Assembly: GCA_964428015.1 (NCBI GenBank)
Contig: CAYRWR010000004.1
Span: forward strand, 62,001-126,000
DNA: 64,000 nt
Source of the DNA: CAYRWR01 sp964428015
GTDB lineage: Bacteria; Spirochaetota; Brevinematia; Brevinematales; CAYRWR01
Direction: 5' to 3'
Each line of letters opens with the position of its first letter. Position 1 is the stretch's first letter. Positions 25,502 to 34,588 of this stretch are shown here, piece after piece. Both the position numbers and the translations under genes were made by a program. The notes under the pieces were generated by a model. It had not been told where the DNA came from. It searched no databases and saw only the letters and a list, made by a program, of their open reading frames with translations.

Positions 25502-26726
25502 AGTTGACTCCAATTCCGATATTGATGTCCCGGAATCTTAATTCAGACGTGGTCAAAATACCCTGACTATCCGCATAGATGACGGGTTCGGGATTGCCTC
25601 CGTTATTGTAGGTACTCCATTTTTCACTTTTCCATTTATAATTCAAAAATAAATTGAGACGGTTATTCAGTCTGAAATTAAATCTCAGCATCTGTTCACC
25701 AGGACCTTCAGGCTCAATATAGTCGGTAGAGATTGTAGGTTGACCGTTGTAAACATAGATAGACATATTTTCTAATCCCTTAATCTGAGGATGCATATGG
25801 TATTCTATAGAATAGTTTTTTGTTATATTCAGCTTCATGAAGATTCCGGGACTAAAAAACCAATATTGGACATCCGGAGGTGTAATCGAAAAAGAATTGC
25901 TGCCAAATGTCAGGCTAGTTTCAATCGGCATGGTACACCAGAAATAACGGGCATGTATCTTGATCCCAAGTACCAAGGTACTACCCAGTATACCCCAACC
26001 CAGACCGGTATTAACATCCGCGCCCCAATTGTGAAAACTCCCCAGCCCCATTTCAAAGCCCAGCTTCCCGAAAAAAAACAAGTTCCTATAATTATAATGA
26101 GTTTCCAGGTAAATGGCAGGCTGCAGGAAATTATTTATTTTAGGGTAATAATAATCAGTATTTGATGATACAGTGTTGGAGTACCTGAAAGAAAAATGTA
26201 TAGAAGTAGAAATCAATTCCAGGTTGCCTCCCAGTTCCCATTTCGGTACCGGGGATTCAAACTGGGATAAGGATTTAGTCACCACCACATATTCTTTCAT
26301 TTTCTCTTTTTCCAGAGGTGGAAATTCTTTTTTTAGTTGAGAAAGTAAGGAATTAAGGGTGGGTTCCAGTTGGGAAATAAACTGGTCTTTATTAACCAGG
26401 ATATCCTGGGCCAGAGGTGATTTTTCTTTATCCTTTCCCTGAAGCAGACGAATCAGGTAGACTTTATTACTATCAGCCACCATCAGTTGGACCCGGGCAT
26501 TTAGCTTATCTATCCCCTTTTCTTTAAGATCCCGATTATCGTCCCAGAAAACATAGATGCCTTTTTCTTTTTCCGCCCGACTGACCAGGGATTTCAGGAC
26601 CAATTCCTCAATCACCGAATGCCGCGAAGGATCGATCGATACCCCCACCTTTTGCGAAAAAGTCTCCGCTGTCCAGGAAATACTGATCCCCGTAAAAATC
26701 AGAATGAAAGCCAGAAATTTTTTCAT
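25491..26726 (-). CDS. Envelope protein with N-terminal periplasmic domain and predicted beta-barrel
   Basis: A 411-residue exported protein: signal peptide (about 1-20, FLAFILIFTGISISWTAE), a periplasmic alpha/beta domain to about residue 130, and about 260 residues of amphipathic aromatic-rich strands ending in GVGVNYVL-like sequence (INIGIGVNYVL), typical of outer-membrane barrels. It precedes the similarly built gene by an 11-base overlap. A clear promoter with TTGATT and TATAAT precedes it. No specific family is recognised; a channel or assembly role is possible. Confidence 0.68.
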   Translation of the reverse strand: MKKFLAFILIFTGISISWTAETFSQKVGVSIDPSRHSVIEELVLKSLVSRAEKEKGIYVFWDDNRDLKEKGIDKLNARVQLMVADSNKVYLIRLLQGKDKEKSPLAQDILVNKDQFISQLEPTLNSLLSQLKKEFPPLEKEKMKEYVVVTKSLSQFESPVPKWELGGNLELISTSIHFSFRYSNTVSSNTDYYYPKINNFLQPAIYLETHYNYRNLFFFGKLGFEMGLGSFHNWGADVNTGLGWGILGSTLVLGIKIHARYFWCTMPIETSLTFGSNSFSITPPDVQYWFFSPGIFMKLNITKNYSIEYHMHPQIKGLENMSIYVYNGQPTISTDYIEPEGPGEQMLRFNFRLNNRLNLFLNYKWKSEKWSTYNNGGNPEPVIYADSQGILTTSELRFRDINIGIGVNYVL

Positions 26727-26743
26727 ACTCCACCTCTTACCCC

Positions 26744-26772
26744 ATTATACCACAGTAAAATTAGTCAATCAA
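26744..26772 (-). promoter_or_regulatory. Promoter for the envelope-protein operon
   Basis: Minus strand TTGATT, 17-base spacer, TATAAT, ending 17 bases before the ATG at 26726. Serves the two envelope genes and possibly the Xer gene. Confidence 0.75.
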
Positions 26773-26885
26773 GGAATATGTTAAAATATTGTCTGTTTTT
26801 ATGGTAGCGATTATCATACATATTTAGTAAGCTTTCATATAAAATATGTTTCTAATCTCATTGAATTTATTTTCAGAATGTTAAT

Positions 26886-26910
26886 AAAAAAACCCCGCTC
26901 GAAAGCGGGG
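26886..26910 (-). terminator. Terminator of rplM-rpsI
   Basis: Minus strand CCCCGCT-TTCG-AGCGGGG followed by seven Ts, eight bases beyond the rpsI stop codon. The TTCG tetraloop is typical of strong terminators. Confidence 0.93.
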
Positions 26911-26917
26911 AGTGTGA

Positions 26918-27310
26918 TTAACGTTTTGAATACTGTTCTCTTTTCCGTGCTTTACGCAGACCGAATTTCTTTCTTTCCACCATACGTGAATCTCGGGTCA
27001 GAAGACCAGCCAATTTGAGTACCTTATGGTAGTTTTCAGAATTGTATTTATCAATGGCACGGGCGATTCCATGGCGCATCGCTCCGGACTGTCCGGTCAT
27101 GCCGCCGCCCTTAATGGTGGCCCAGATATCGACCTTACCCAGGAGTTCTGTTTCCTGCAGAGGACGAATCACTGCTGCCTGGAAATATTCAGGAAAATAA
27201 TCTGTGTATTCTTTATTATTGATAACAATTTTGCCTTTGCCGTTGGGGGTGAGAAAGACACGTGCGATGGAGGTCTTTCTTCTGCCGGTAGCGTAAAACT
27301 TTTCAGCCAT
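26918..27310 (-). CDS. rpsI: Ribosomal protein S9
   Basis: Small-subunit protein S9, 130 residues, whose C-terminal tail reaches the P-site tRNA. ATGRRKTSIARV at the start, GGGMTGQSGAMRHGIARA in the middle and the closing RKFGLRKARKREQYSKR are all diagnostic. It follows rplM after 13 bases, the usual rplM-rpsI operon. Confidence 0.98.
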   Translation of the reverse strand: MAEKFYATGRRKTSIARVFLTPNGKGKIVINNKEYTDYFPEYFQAAVIRPLQETELLGKVDIWATIKGGGMTGQSGAMRHGIARAIDKYNSENYHKVLKLAGLLTRDSRMVERKKFGLRKARKREQYSKR

Positions 27311-27323
27311 GTGTTAAACTCCC

Positions 27324-27752
27324 TTAGATTTCCAGTTGATTGAGGGTCATACCTTTCATATTATGTTCCGGACCCTGGAACAAAAACAGTTTCTTAATCA
27401 TTTTTGCAGCCAGTTTATTTCTGGGCAGCATACCTTTAATAGCTTTTTCCATGGGGAACAGAGGTTTCTTTTCCAGCATTTCCTTGAAGCCGGTCATTTT
27501 ATGACCGCCGGGATAGCCGCTATGTCTGTGATAGATCTTGGTATTGGTCTTTCTGCCGGTCAGAATTATCTTTTCAGCATTGATTATGACCACAAAATCC
27601 CCGTTGTCAATATGGGGAGTATAATCAGCTTTGTTTTTACCCATCAGCACAAAAGCAGCCTTGGCAGCAACACGGCCCAGAGGTTTACCCTGCGCGTCAA
27701 TGACATACCAGGTGCGGCTGACATCTTTAGATTTCAGAGAGTATGTTTTCAT
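27324..27752 (-). CDS. rplM: Ribosomal protein L13
   Basis: Large-subunit protein L13, 142 residues. Markers: WYVIDAQGKPLGRVAAKAA, the YTPHIDNGDFVVIINAEKI segment, the YHRHSGYPGG loop and MLPRNKLA near the end. It is first in the rplM-rpsI operon, behind an almost ideal promoter. In many bacteria L13 represses its own operon through the leader; the leader here is only about 35 bases and shows nothing decisive. Confidence 0.98.
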   Translation of the reverse strand: MKTYSLKSKDVSRTWYVIDAQGKPLGRVAAKAAFVLMGKNKADYTPHIDNGDFVVIINAEKIILTGRKTNTKIYHRHSGYPGGHKMTGFKEMLEKKPLFPMEKAIKGMLPRNKLAAKMIKKLFLFQGPEHNMKGMTLNQLEI

Positions 27753-27792
27753 ATTCTTCCTCGATTCACTTCATGAAATATTAGCAGGAGTT

Positions 27793-27821
27793 ATTATAAT
27801 GCAGTACTGCTTCTTTGTCAA
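27793..27821 (-). promoter_or_regulatory. Promoter of rplM-rpsI
   Basis: Minus strand TTGACA, 17-base spacer, TATAAT: the full consensus, as expected for a ribosomal protein operon. It lies 41 bases before the rplM start. Confidence 0.9.
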
Positions 27822-27891
27822 ATAAACTGGTAGTAGTTTATATTGGTTATGAAAGGTATGGAACTGCCCATTTTATACAACAGACATAAAA

Positions 27892-28584
27892 CTAATGATC
27901 CAGGTGGAGCAAATGTCCAAAACGTTCTTTCTTGGTCTCCAGGTATTTCTGATTATGCATATGAGGCGGGATCTCATGCTGGACTCTTTCTGATACCTTC
28001 AGGCCGTATTTTTCTACAGCGGCAACTTTTTCTGGATTATTGGTCAGAAGCCTTACACTTTTTATTCCGATTTTACGCAGCATTTCTATAGGGATGGCAT
28101 AATCACGTTCATCTGCTTCAAATCCCAGACGGACATTAGCCTCCCAGGTATCATAACCCTGATCCTGCAGAGCATAAGCCCGCAGTTTATTCAGCAGGCC
28201 GATGCCGCGACCTTCCTCCTGATGGTATAGAACCATACCACGCCCTTCTTTTTCTATAAGCTTTAAAGCCTCTCTGAGCTGTGATCCGCAGTCACAGCGC
28301 AGACTTCCTAAGGAATCACCAGTCAGACAAGCAGAATGGATACGAACCAGCATATCCTCCCCATCCCCTATTTCTCCTTTCTGGACAATAATGTGATCCT
28401 TGCCGTCTTTGTTATTAACAAAGCCGATGATCTGAAAGTGACCAAACTGGGAGGGAAAGTCTGATACAGAAGCGACTTTGACACAAAGTTTCTGAGTACA
28501 TTCCCTGCAATCTTTTTCCGCGGGACATTTTCTCAAGCTCTCAATGTCCTGAGCGATAATTTCTTCTATAGTCGGTTTGATCAT
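27892..28584 (-). CDS. ribA: GTP cyclohydrolase II
   Basis: Opens GTP to the pyrimidine precursor in the first step of riboflavin synthesis. Zinc ligands and GTP site are present: SLGSLRCDCGSQL with the Cys pair (and the earlier HSACLTGD), and the EEGRGIGLLNKLRAY loop. Monofunctional: no RibB domain. The N-terminus carries an extra segment of about 45 residues with four Cys (CPAEKDCRECTQKLC) not found in the usual RibA; it could bind zinc or an iron-sulphur cluster. ATG at 28584 with GGGAG upstream. ribD lies 20 kb away, so the rib genes are scattered. Confidence 0.93.
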   Translation of the reverse strand: MIKPTIEEIIAQDIESLRKCPAEKDCRECTQKLCVKVASVSDFPSQFGHFQIIGFVNNKDGKDHIIVQKGEIGDGEDMLVRIHSACLTGDSLGSLRCDCGSQLREALKLIEKEGRGMVLYHQEEGRGIGLLNKLRAYALQDQGYDTWEANVRLGFEADERDYAIPIEMLRKIGIKSVRLLTNNPEKVAAVEKYGLKVSERVQHEIPPHMHNQKYLETKKERFGHLLHLDH

Positions 28585-28821
28585 ACCTTGCTCCCATTGG
28601 AAAGATTGGTCTTTATTGTTTTCTTACTTTAAATGAAGCACAAGTATAATAATTCCGTAGGAATATGACAAGTAATCCAGGTATCTCCATCTATGAAGAA
28701 CAGTCCTGACTGACAACTATAGTTCACTTTTATTATTGATATCCTTCCATTCATTCAGATGTCATGTATGTTTATTAATTTCTATGCTGTTAATAATGTT
28801 CCAGGCTTACCTTTCACTGTC

Positions 28822-28849
28822 TTGATTTTTTCTCAATTCCTTCTATAAT
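28822..28849 (+). promoter_or_regulatory. Promoter for amrS operon
   Basis: TTGATT, 16-base spacer, TATAAT, about 22 bases before the ATG at 28871, which follows an AGGAGGG ribosome-binding site. The rest of the 286-base gap to ribA shows nothing further. Confidence 0.7.
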
Positions 28850-28870
28850 TAACTGCTTCAGGAGGGAGAA

Positions 28871-29902
28871 ATGTTTGAAGCAGTCTTTTATGAAACCATG
28901 GAAGATGGTCGTCTGCATTGCCTGCTTTGCCCCCATTCCTGTCTTATTGCTGAAGGTAAAGCCGGGCTTTGCGGCACCCGGGAAAACCATAACGGTCAGC
29001 TTTTTGCCCGCAATTACTCTCAGATATCCTCACTATCCATGGACCCTGTAGAGAAAAAACCCCTTTACCATTATTTTCCCGGTCATGATATTCTTTCGGT
29101 GGGAACCCTGGGCTGCAACCTCCATTGCAGGTTTTGCCAGAATCATCCTATTTCCCAATATTACCGTCATCACAATGATACCACCACTCAGCAAATCAGC
29201 CCGGCAGAGCTCAGTAAAATTGTAGAAGATCATCAGTCTTTCGGGGTGGCCTATACCTACTCCGAACCCATCGTATGGTATGAATATGTTATGGACTGTT
29301 CCAGACTGATGCATTCGCGGGGAATAAAAAATGTACTGGTTACCAATGGTTTTATCCAGCCTACCCCCTTACGTGAGCTCCTGCCCACCATAGACGCCAT
29401 GAATATAGATCTCAAGGCATTTACCGACCAGAATTACCGGGCATTAGGGGGTATTAAGGAGAATATCCTGGAAACTATCCGCATTTGCCACCAGGCGGGC
29501 GTCCATATTGAATTGACTACCCTGGTAGTGACCGGCTTTAATGACAAACTATCTGAATTGGAAGCTCTTTTTAAATGGGTAGCTGAACTGGATCCTTCCA
29601 TTCCCCTCCACCTGTCCCGATACCATCCCAGTTTTCAATACACTGCGCCCTCCACCAGCGCGGAACTTATGGTCAGCCTGGTAGAAAAAGCCAGAGAATA
29701 CCTATCCTATGTCTATCTGGGTAACATGCCGGGCAGTCAGGACAGTATCTGTCCGGAATGCGGTACTACACTCATCAGCCGGGAATATTACCATACCCAT
29801 ATCCTGGCTTTGAAACCAACCGACAAAGGAGTATGTTGTACCCATTGCGGTAAAACTGTCAATTTCACACTACCTCCTGGAACAGTACATGCTGGTCATT
29901 GA
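28871..29902 (+). CDS. amrS: AmmeMemoRadiSam system radical SAM enzyme
   Basis: A 343-residue radical SAM enzyme of the AmrS (MJ0808) family. The cluster-binding Cys are C82, C86 and C89 in GCNLHCRFCQN; upstream comes the family-typical CLLCPHSCLI / GLCGTR zinc-like motif and at the C-terminus CPECGTTL and CTHCGKTV, two further Cys pairs. The reaction is unknown; family members occur with AmrA and AmrB (Memo) proteins, sometimes fused, but neither is in this window. It overlaps the downstream DUF115 gene by 14 bases. Confidence 0.9.
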   Translation: MFEAVFYETMEDGRLHCLLCPHSCLIAEGKAGLCGTRENHNGQLFARNYSQISSLSMDPVEKKPLYHYFPGHDILSVGTLGCNLHCRFCQNHPISQYYRHHNDTTTQQISPAELSKIVEDHQSFGVAYTYSEPIVWYEYVMDCSRLMHSRGIKNVLVTNGFIQPTPLRELLPTIDAMNIDLKAFTDQNYRALGGIKENILETIRICHQAGVHIELTTLVVTGFNDKLSELEALFKWVAELDPSIPLHLSRYHPSFQYTAPSTSAELMVSLVEKAREYLSYVYLGNMPGSQDSICPECGTTLISREYYHTHILALKPTDKGVCCTHCGKTVNFTLPPGTVHAGH

Positions 29903-31292
29903 ATCAGCCCGTGAAGGCGGACTCACTCTTCAAGTGGATGGCCGCTACCTCTTATCCCGTTATAACCCTGCCAAAGACGCAGAAAGGATGGTACCACAGG
30001 ATTCCGGTCATTCTGCCTTCCTTCTATTTTCTGCAGGGCTGGGTCATTTTACCACTGCGCTTTCTGCAGCAGGTATCCCTCGTGAAAATATTTTTATCTA
30101 TGAGCCTCAGGCCCTACAGCAGGAGGGGTGGATATCATCACCTATGGCAAATCTGGAATCCTGGCTGGAAGAAATGCTTCTCCTTCGTTGTCAGCCCCGT
30201 ATTTTGTCATTACCTAGTTTTGAAAAAGCCTTCCCCCAGGAGTTCAGGGAACTGGAGCAGACTTTTATCTCTGCACTGGCACACACCCTGGAAAACATTA
30301 AGGTATCCAGTTATTTTTCCCGGATCTGGTTCATAAACTTCTGGAGAAACCTCTGGCATAGACCCGGACCAGCGTATTTTTTCCAGCAAAATCTTCCGGA
30401 GGATTACCCGGTAGTAGTCACAGCCTCGGGGCCTTCTTTGGCAAAAAGCCTCCCCCTGCTGAAAAAACACCGGGACAAAGTCTGTATTTTATCCGTTCTC
30501 TCTTCATTTAATACCCTGACAGAGTCCGATATCTGTCCCGACGCGGTGGTTCTGACTGATGCCGGTGTGGGAAATATACTGCATGGCAGTCAGCTCCCTT
30601 CGAAAATTCCGGTATTTGCTTCCGTATACGCCAGCTCCGCTCTATTGTCCCGCCTGTCTAATCCGGTTATTTTTATAGACCCTCAGGAAATTTCCCATCC
30701 AGGCTGGAAAGTCAGTCAACCATCAGTTAGTATTGATGCAGGTTTGCTGGCCCGAAAACTTAGTTCTGGCCCTCTTCTTTTTGCGGGCCTGGATCTGGGG
30801 TACTCTCAGTCATTGAGTTCTCACAGCAATGCCAATGCCTTTCAGCATAGAGCTGTCATTACCTCCAACCGAAAAAAAACTGTGGAGAGCGGTATCATGG
30901 GGTGGATGCGCCGTTCAGACCTGAAACAGTCCGTGAATGGTTATGTTCATGGACAATTTATGCAATTAAGCCAATTGGTTTCATCCTTATTCCCGGAAGC
31001 ATACTATATCCCGGGGGTGAGTGTACTGGAGGGATTAGGACAGGACACGGATTGGTTGGATGCACTTCCCCATAGAGAGTGGAAATGGCAGAAACATTGC
31101 TCTCCCCTCTCCTCCTTAAATCCAATGATTGAGGAGCTTTGGAATACCACCTTTCAGCTGCTGCTTCAACAGGATCGTGCAATCGGCAGAAGTGTTCTCA
31201 CCCGTCATTTTCTGACTGGAGAAGATCTTTCCCTTTCTTTTATTAACATGACCAATAAACTGAATAAACTGAAAAACCTTTCAGAATTCTGA
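29889..31292 (+). CDS. DUF115 (MptE-like) protein
   Basis: A 467-residue protein with the DUF115 / 6-hydroxymethylpterin pyrophosphokinase MptE-like domain: PVVVTASGPSLAKSLPLLKK, then CILSVLSSFNTL and PDAVVLTDAGVGN, the nucleotide-sugar or pterin-binding core shared with Maf flagellin glycosyltransferases. Such proteins are frequent in spirochaetes and other motile bacteria, where related ones modify flagellins with nonulosonic acids. ATG at 29889 lies inside the amrS gene (14-base overlap), giving tight coupling. Whether it glycosylates or acts in pterin metabolism cannot be decided here. Confidence 0.85.
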   Translation: MLVIESAREGGLTLQVDGRYLLSRYNPAKDAERMVPQDSGHSAFLLFSAGLGHFTTALSAAGIPRENIFIYEPQALQQEGWISSPMANLESWLEEMLLLRCQPRILSLPSFEKAFPQEFRELEQTFISALAHTLENIKVSSYFSRIWFINFWRNLWHRPGPAYFFQQNLPEDYPVVVTASGPSLAKSLPLLKKHRDKVCILSVLSSFNTLTESDICPDAVVLTDAGVGNILHGSQLPSKIPVFASVYASSALLSRLSNPVIFIDPQEISHPGWKVSQPSVSIDAGLLARKLSSGPLLFAGLDLGYSQSLSSHSNANAFQHRAVITSNRKKTVESGIMGWMRRSDLKQSVNGYVHGQFMQLSQLVSSLFPEAYYIPGVSVLEGLGQDTDWLDALPHREWKWQKHCSPLSSLNPMIEELWNTTFQLLLQQDRAIGRSVLTRHFLTGEDLSLSFINMTNKLNKLKNLSEF

Positions 31293-31486
31293 TATCAGCG
31301 ATATTCATTCACCTTACTCCAAGCTCTATAACTTAGATTCAGATCCTTTCTACAGTATTCAAGCAGCACCCAGTTATAAAATCTCCCTGAATAAAACCTG
31401 AATTCAGCTCAGTCCACCACTCTCCTGCTTGTTTTTTCCTGGGTTCCCCTATAAAATAAAGGTCATTTCAACAAAGGAAAGATGCA

Positions 31487-31924
31487 ATGGAAATAAAGAT
31501 TAAAAAACTCCACTCTCAGGCTCAACTGCCAGCCTACCAGACCCTGCATAGTGCCGGAGCTGATATTTATGCCTGCCTGGACCAACCGGTTGTCCTCCAC
31601 CCTATGGAAATTCAACTTATACCCACTGGATTTGCAATGGAAATACCTGAGGGATATGAAGCCCAGGTACGCCCCCGCAGCGGGCTGGGAGCCAAAGGCA
31701 TCAGTGTACCCAACGCGCCCGGGACTATAGACGCGGATTACCGTGGCGAGGTCAAAGTCATCCTCATTAACTTGTCAGGAAAGGATTTTACCATTCAGCA
31801 TCATGACCGTATCGCCCAGATGGTGATCGCCCCTACTGTACAGGCTGTGTTTCATTTTCACGATGAACTTTCTGACACGGAAAGAGGAGCCGGAGGTTTC
31901 GGTTCCACAGGTGTAAAAAAATAA
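31487..31924 (+). CDS. dut: dUTP diphosphatase
   Basis: Trimeric all-beta dUTPase that converts dUTP to dUMP and keeps uracil out of DNA. All five motifs are visible: AGADIYA (1), RPRSGLGAKG (2), NAPGTIDADYRGEVKV (3), HDRIAQMVIAP (4) and RGAGGFGSTG (5). At 145 residues it has the normal length. ATG follows GGAAAG. It lies 15 bases upstream of obgE and probably leads the dut-obgE-proB operon. Confidence 0.97.
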   Translation: MEIKIKKLHSQAQLPAYQTLHSAGADIYACLDQPVVLHPMEIQLIPTGFAMEIPEGYEAQVRPRSGLGAKGISVPNAPGTIDADYRGEVKVILINLSGKDFTIQHHDRIAQMVIAPTVQAVFHFHDELSDTERGAGGFGSTGVKK

Positions 31925-31939
31925 GGAAAAACAAGCCCT

Positions 31940-32974
31940 ATGTTATTTAAAGATGAAGTCCTGATACAAGTCCGCTCCGGCAAAGGCGGAGATGGTGCTG
32001 CCACTTTCCGGCGGGCCAAATTTATACCCAAAGGTGGACCGGATGGAGGCGATGGTGGAGACGGTGGGGATGTCATCCTTCATACTAACCCACACATGCG
32101 CACCCTGTCTCATCTGCATCGTCTGCAGTGGTACAAAGCTCAGGACGGACAACCCGGCAGTGACCAGAAGTGTTATGGAAAAAGCGGAAATGACACAATT
32201 GTTGAAGTACCGCCCGGTACACTGGTCTACAATGATGAGACAGGCGAATTGATCGCTGACCTGGTGGAGACTGACAAATCTCTGGTAATCGCTCAGGGGG
32301 GAAAAGGCGGCAGAGGCAATGTCCATTTTAAAAGCTCAATAAAGCGTACTCCCATGTACGCGGAAGATGGTAAACCTGCTGTCCAAATGCGTCTTCGTCT
32401 GGAGCTCAAGCTTATTGCGCACGTGGGACTGGTGGGTCTGCCCAACGCCGGAAAGTCCACTCTGATCTCCCGTATCACAGCAGCCCGGCCTAAGATTGCA
32501 GATTATCCCTTTACTACTCTCGAGCCCAATCTGGGTGTTATGTCCCTGGATGAAGCCGGTACGCAGCTGCTAATCGCGGATATTCCAGGTTTAATTGAAG
32601 GCGCCCATAAGGGTAAAGGCCTGGGTCATAAATTCCTGCGTCATATCGAAAGGACACGTTTATTGTTTTTTGTACTGGATATAACGGATAAACCCAGGGA
32701 AAGTTTTGACACTTTGCGCAGTGAACTGGAAAACTACTCAGCGGCCCTGTATACCCGGGATTATATTATTGCCTTAAATAAAATTGATATGCTCACCAGT
32801 CCTGAACAGATAGAGGAAATCCGGCATGAATTTGATGACCTGAAGACGGAAGTGCTGGCCATATCTGCATTGACAGGAACCGGGCTATCAGACCTTAAAA
32901 ACAAAATTTATCATCATTACCTGAGGGTGGAAGAGCCTCCCCAGGAGGAAAACCATGCCGATACGCCTCAGTAA
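31940..32974 (+). CDS. obgE: GTPase ObgE/CgtA
   Basis: Essential GTPase that binds the 50S ribosomal subunit and takes part in stress responses. The glycine-rich Obg fold (RSGKGGDGAATFRRAKFIP, GGPDGGDGGDGGDV) is complete, followed by the G domain: GLPNAGKST (G1), the TTLEPN switch region (G2), DIPGLIEGA (G3), NKID (G4) and ISALTG (G5). The 344 residues end after the G domain with no OCT extension. It overlaps proB by 20 bases. Confidence 0.97.
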   Translation: MLFKDEVLIQVRSGKGGDGAATFRRAKFIPKGGPDGGDGGDGGDVILHTNPHMRTLSHLHRLQWYKAQDGQPGSDQKCYGKSGNDTIVEVPPGTLVYNDETGELIADLVETDKSLVIAQGGKGGRGNVHFKSSIKRTPMYAEDGKPAVQMRLRLELKLIAHVGLVGLPNAGKSTLISRITAARPKIADYPFTTLEPNLGVMSLDEAGTQLLIADIPGLIEGAHKGKGLGHKFLRHIERTRLLFFVLDITDKPRESFDTLRSELENYSAALYTRDYIIALNKIDMLTSPEQIEEIRHEFDDLKTEVLAISALTGTGLSDLKNKIYHHYLRVEEPPQEENHADTPQ

Positions 32975-34094
32975 AGAGACCATAGACGCTAAAAGAATCG
33001 TAATCAAACTGGGAACCCGCCAGATAACCGACCTGCAGTCAGTAAATCGTGATAATATACGCAAGCTGGTGGAAGAAATTACAGAGCTGCGGGCTCAGGG
33101 CCGGGAAGTAATACTTACCGTGAGCGGAGCCGTAGGTCTGGGAAGACTGGCCTTTAATCATCCTGCCTCAGAATCCCTGTCTATACCCCAGAAGCAGGCT
33201 TTTGCTGGAGTAGGACAGGTTCGACTGATGCATGAGCTGGATCATGCCTTTGGGGCCAGTAACATGCTGGTGGGCCAGGTCCTTTTGACGCATAATATCT
33301 TTGAACATCGCGGAGCATACCTCAATGCACGCAACACACTCAACACCATGTTGTCCATGAAAATAATCCCGGTGATCAATGAGAATGACTCCGTGGCAGT
33401 AGAAGAAATCAAATTCGGGGACAATGACCGTCTCGGTGCACTGGTAGCCCTCCTGGTGGATGCCGACCTCTATATTATACTGTCTGATATTGATGGGTTT
33501 TACCGGGACTTTGATACGGATCACCCCCTACTGGTAAGGGAGATCAACCTGGACGAAGACCGCGAACTTTTACAACATGCCCGAAATGCCCAGACTACCT
33601 TCAGTACCGGAGGCATGATCACCAAACTGGAAGCAGCCCGTATGACCACTCTATCTGGAATTCCCATGGTGATTGCCAATGGATTCAAAGACAGAGTCAT
33701 TGAAAGGGTGCTGGATGACCTATCTGAAGGATCGATTTTTGTATCGAACAAGCTCAACCTCAGCGCCAAGAAACGCTGGATCACAGGTAAGAAAGTCAAA
33801 GGAAAGCTCATTGTCGACGAAGGGGCTGCCAAAGCTGTGATCAGTCATAAGAGTCTGCTGGCCAGCGGAATTGCGGGAATAGAGGGCCGATTTGAAGCAG
33901 GGGCCAATATCAGTATCCTGGACGAAGAGCTTAAAGAGATAGCCCGGGGATTATGTAATTATTCCTCGGAAGAACTGGGCCGTATTGCGGGGAAACACAG
34001 CCGGGAATTTGAAGCCCTGTTAGGGTATCCCAACCGCTATGACAGCGTGGTACATATCGATAACATGGTCATCGTCCACACGCCTGGACTCTAG
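32955..34094 (+). CDS. proB: Glutamate 5-kinase
   Basis: Phosphorylates glutamate in the first step of proline synthesis. Amino-acid-kinase fold with VIKLGTRQIT at the start, the VSGAVGLGRL loop (usually VSSGA, so one Ser is missing), NENDSVAVEEIKFGDNDRLGALVA for glutamate binding and STGGMITKLEAA, then a PUA domain (from about 275). Its start overlaps obgE by 20 bases. No proA follows; the next gene is a lipoprotein. Obg-proB linkage is known from leptospiras and some other bacteria. Confidence 0.94.
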   Translation: MPIRLSKETIDAKRIVIKLGTRQITDLQSVNRDNIRKLVEEITELRAQGREVILTVSGAVGLGRLAFNHPASESLSIPQKQAFAGVGQVRLMHELDHAFGASNMLVGQVLLTHNIFEHRGAYLNARNTLNTMLSMKIIPVINENDSVAVEEIKFGDNDRLGALVALLVDADLYIILSDIDGFYRDFDTDHPLLVREINLDEDRELLQHARNAQTTFSTGGMITKLEAARMTTLSGIPMVIANGFKDRVIERVLDDLSEGSIFVSNKLNLSAKKRWITGKKVKGKLIVDEGAAKAVISHKSLLASGIAGIEGRFEAGANISILDEELKEIARGLCNYSSEELGRIAGKHSREFEALLGYPNRYDSVVHIDNMVIVHTPGL

Positions 34095-34102
34095 GTCAGT
34101 CA

Positions 34103-34507
34103 ATGAGATACTGTTTTTTATTACTGCTTGTTTTCTCCCTATATGACTGTGCTCCCTGGAAAGCAGACCAGGGTCCCCTGGGTACACCCTTTCAATGGTC
34201 CATACAGGTGCATCCTGATGGGGAAAATATAGTGAAAATCCGGATCAGGACCGCACCGCTGGAAAAAGAAAGTCTGGCCTGGGCGGATATCCTGTTCCGG
34301 TCTTTCGATATAGCATACCGGTTCGCCCAGCCTGTTGACCGTCTGATTATAGAATTGCCTCTACCTCAACGTTCCGGAGAATTATATGAGCTATATTTTT
34401 CCGATTATGATTCCTACAAAAATAAATCTATCAGTATGTCAGATCTTCTACCCAGGATGATAATTAAACCTCTGGAAACAGTTCCGGTTGATTTTTTTAC
34501 ACCATAA
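34103..34507 (+). CDS. Small hypothetical lipoprotein
   Basis: A 134-residue exported protein with a short hydrophobic signal and a lipobox-like end (FSLYDC, Cys 17). The mature part is predicted beta-rich, with no motif I know. It begins eight bases after proB on the same strand and probably closes that operon; the metallophosphoesterase downstream has its own promoter. Envelope location is inferred from the signal only. Confidence 0.65.
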   Translation: MRYCFLLLLVFSLYDCAPWKADQGPLGTPFQWSIQVHPDGENIVKIRIRTAPLEKESLAWADILFRSFDIAYRFAQPVDRLIIELPLPQRSGELYELYFSDYDSYKNKSISMSDLLPRMIIKPLETVPVDFFTP

Positions 34508-34525
34508 AAGTTGTGCAATTTGTCC

Positions 34526-34555
34526 TTGACACCTTTCCATAGTTTTCATTATACT
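34526..34555 (+). promoter_or_regulatory. Promoter for metallophosphoesterase gene
   Basis: TTGACA, 18-base spacer, TATACT, 33 bases before the ATG at 34589. Confidence 0.75.
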
Positions 34556-34588
34556 CTTATCCTAAAAATAGTATAAAAGGAACTTCTC

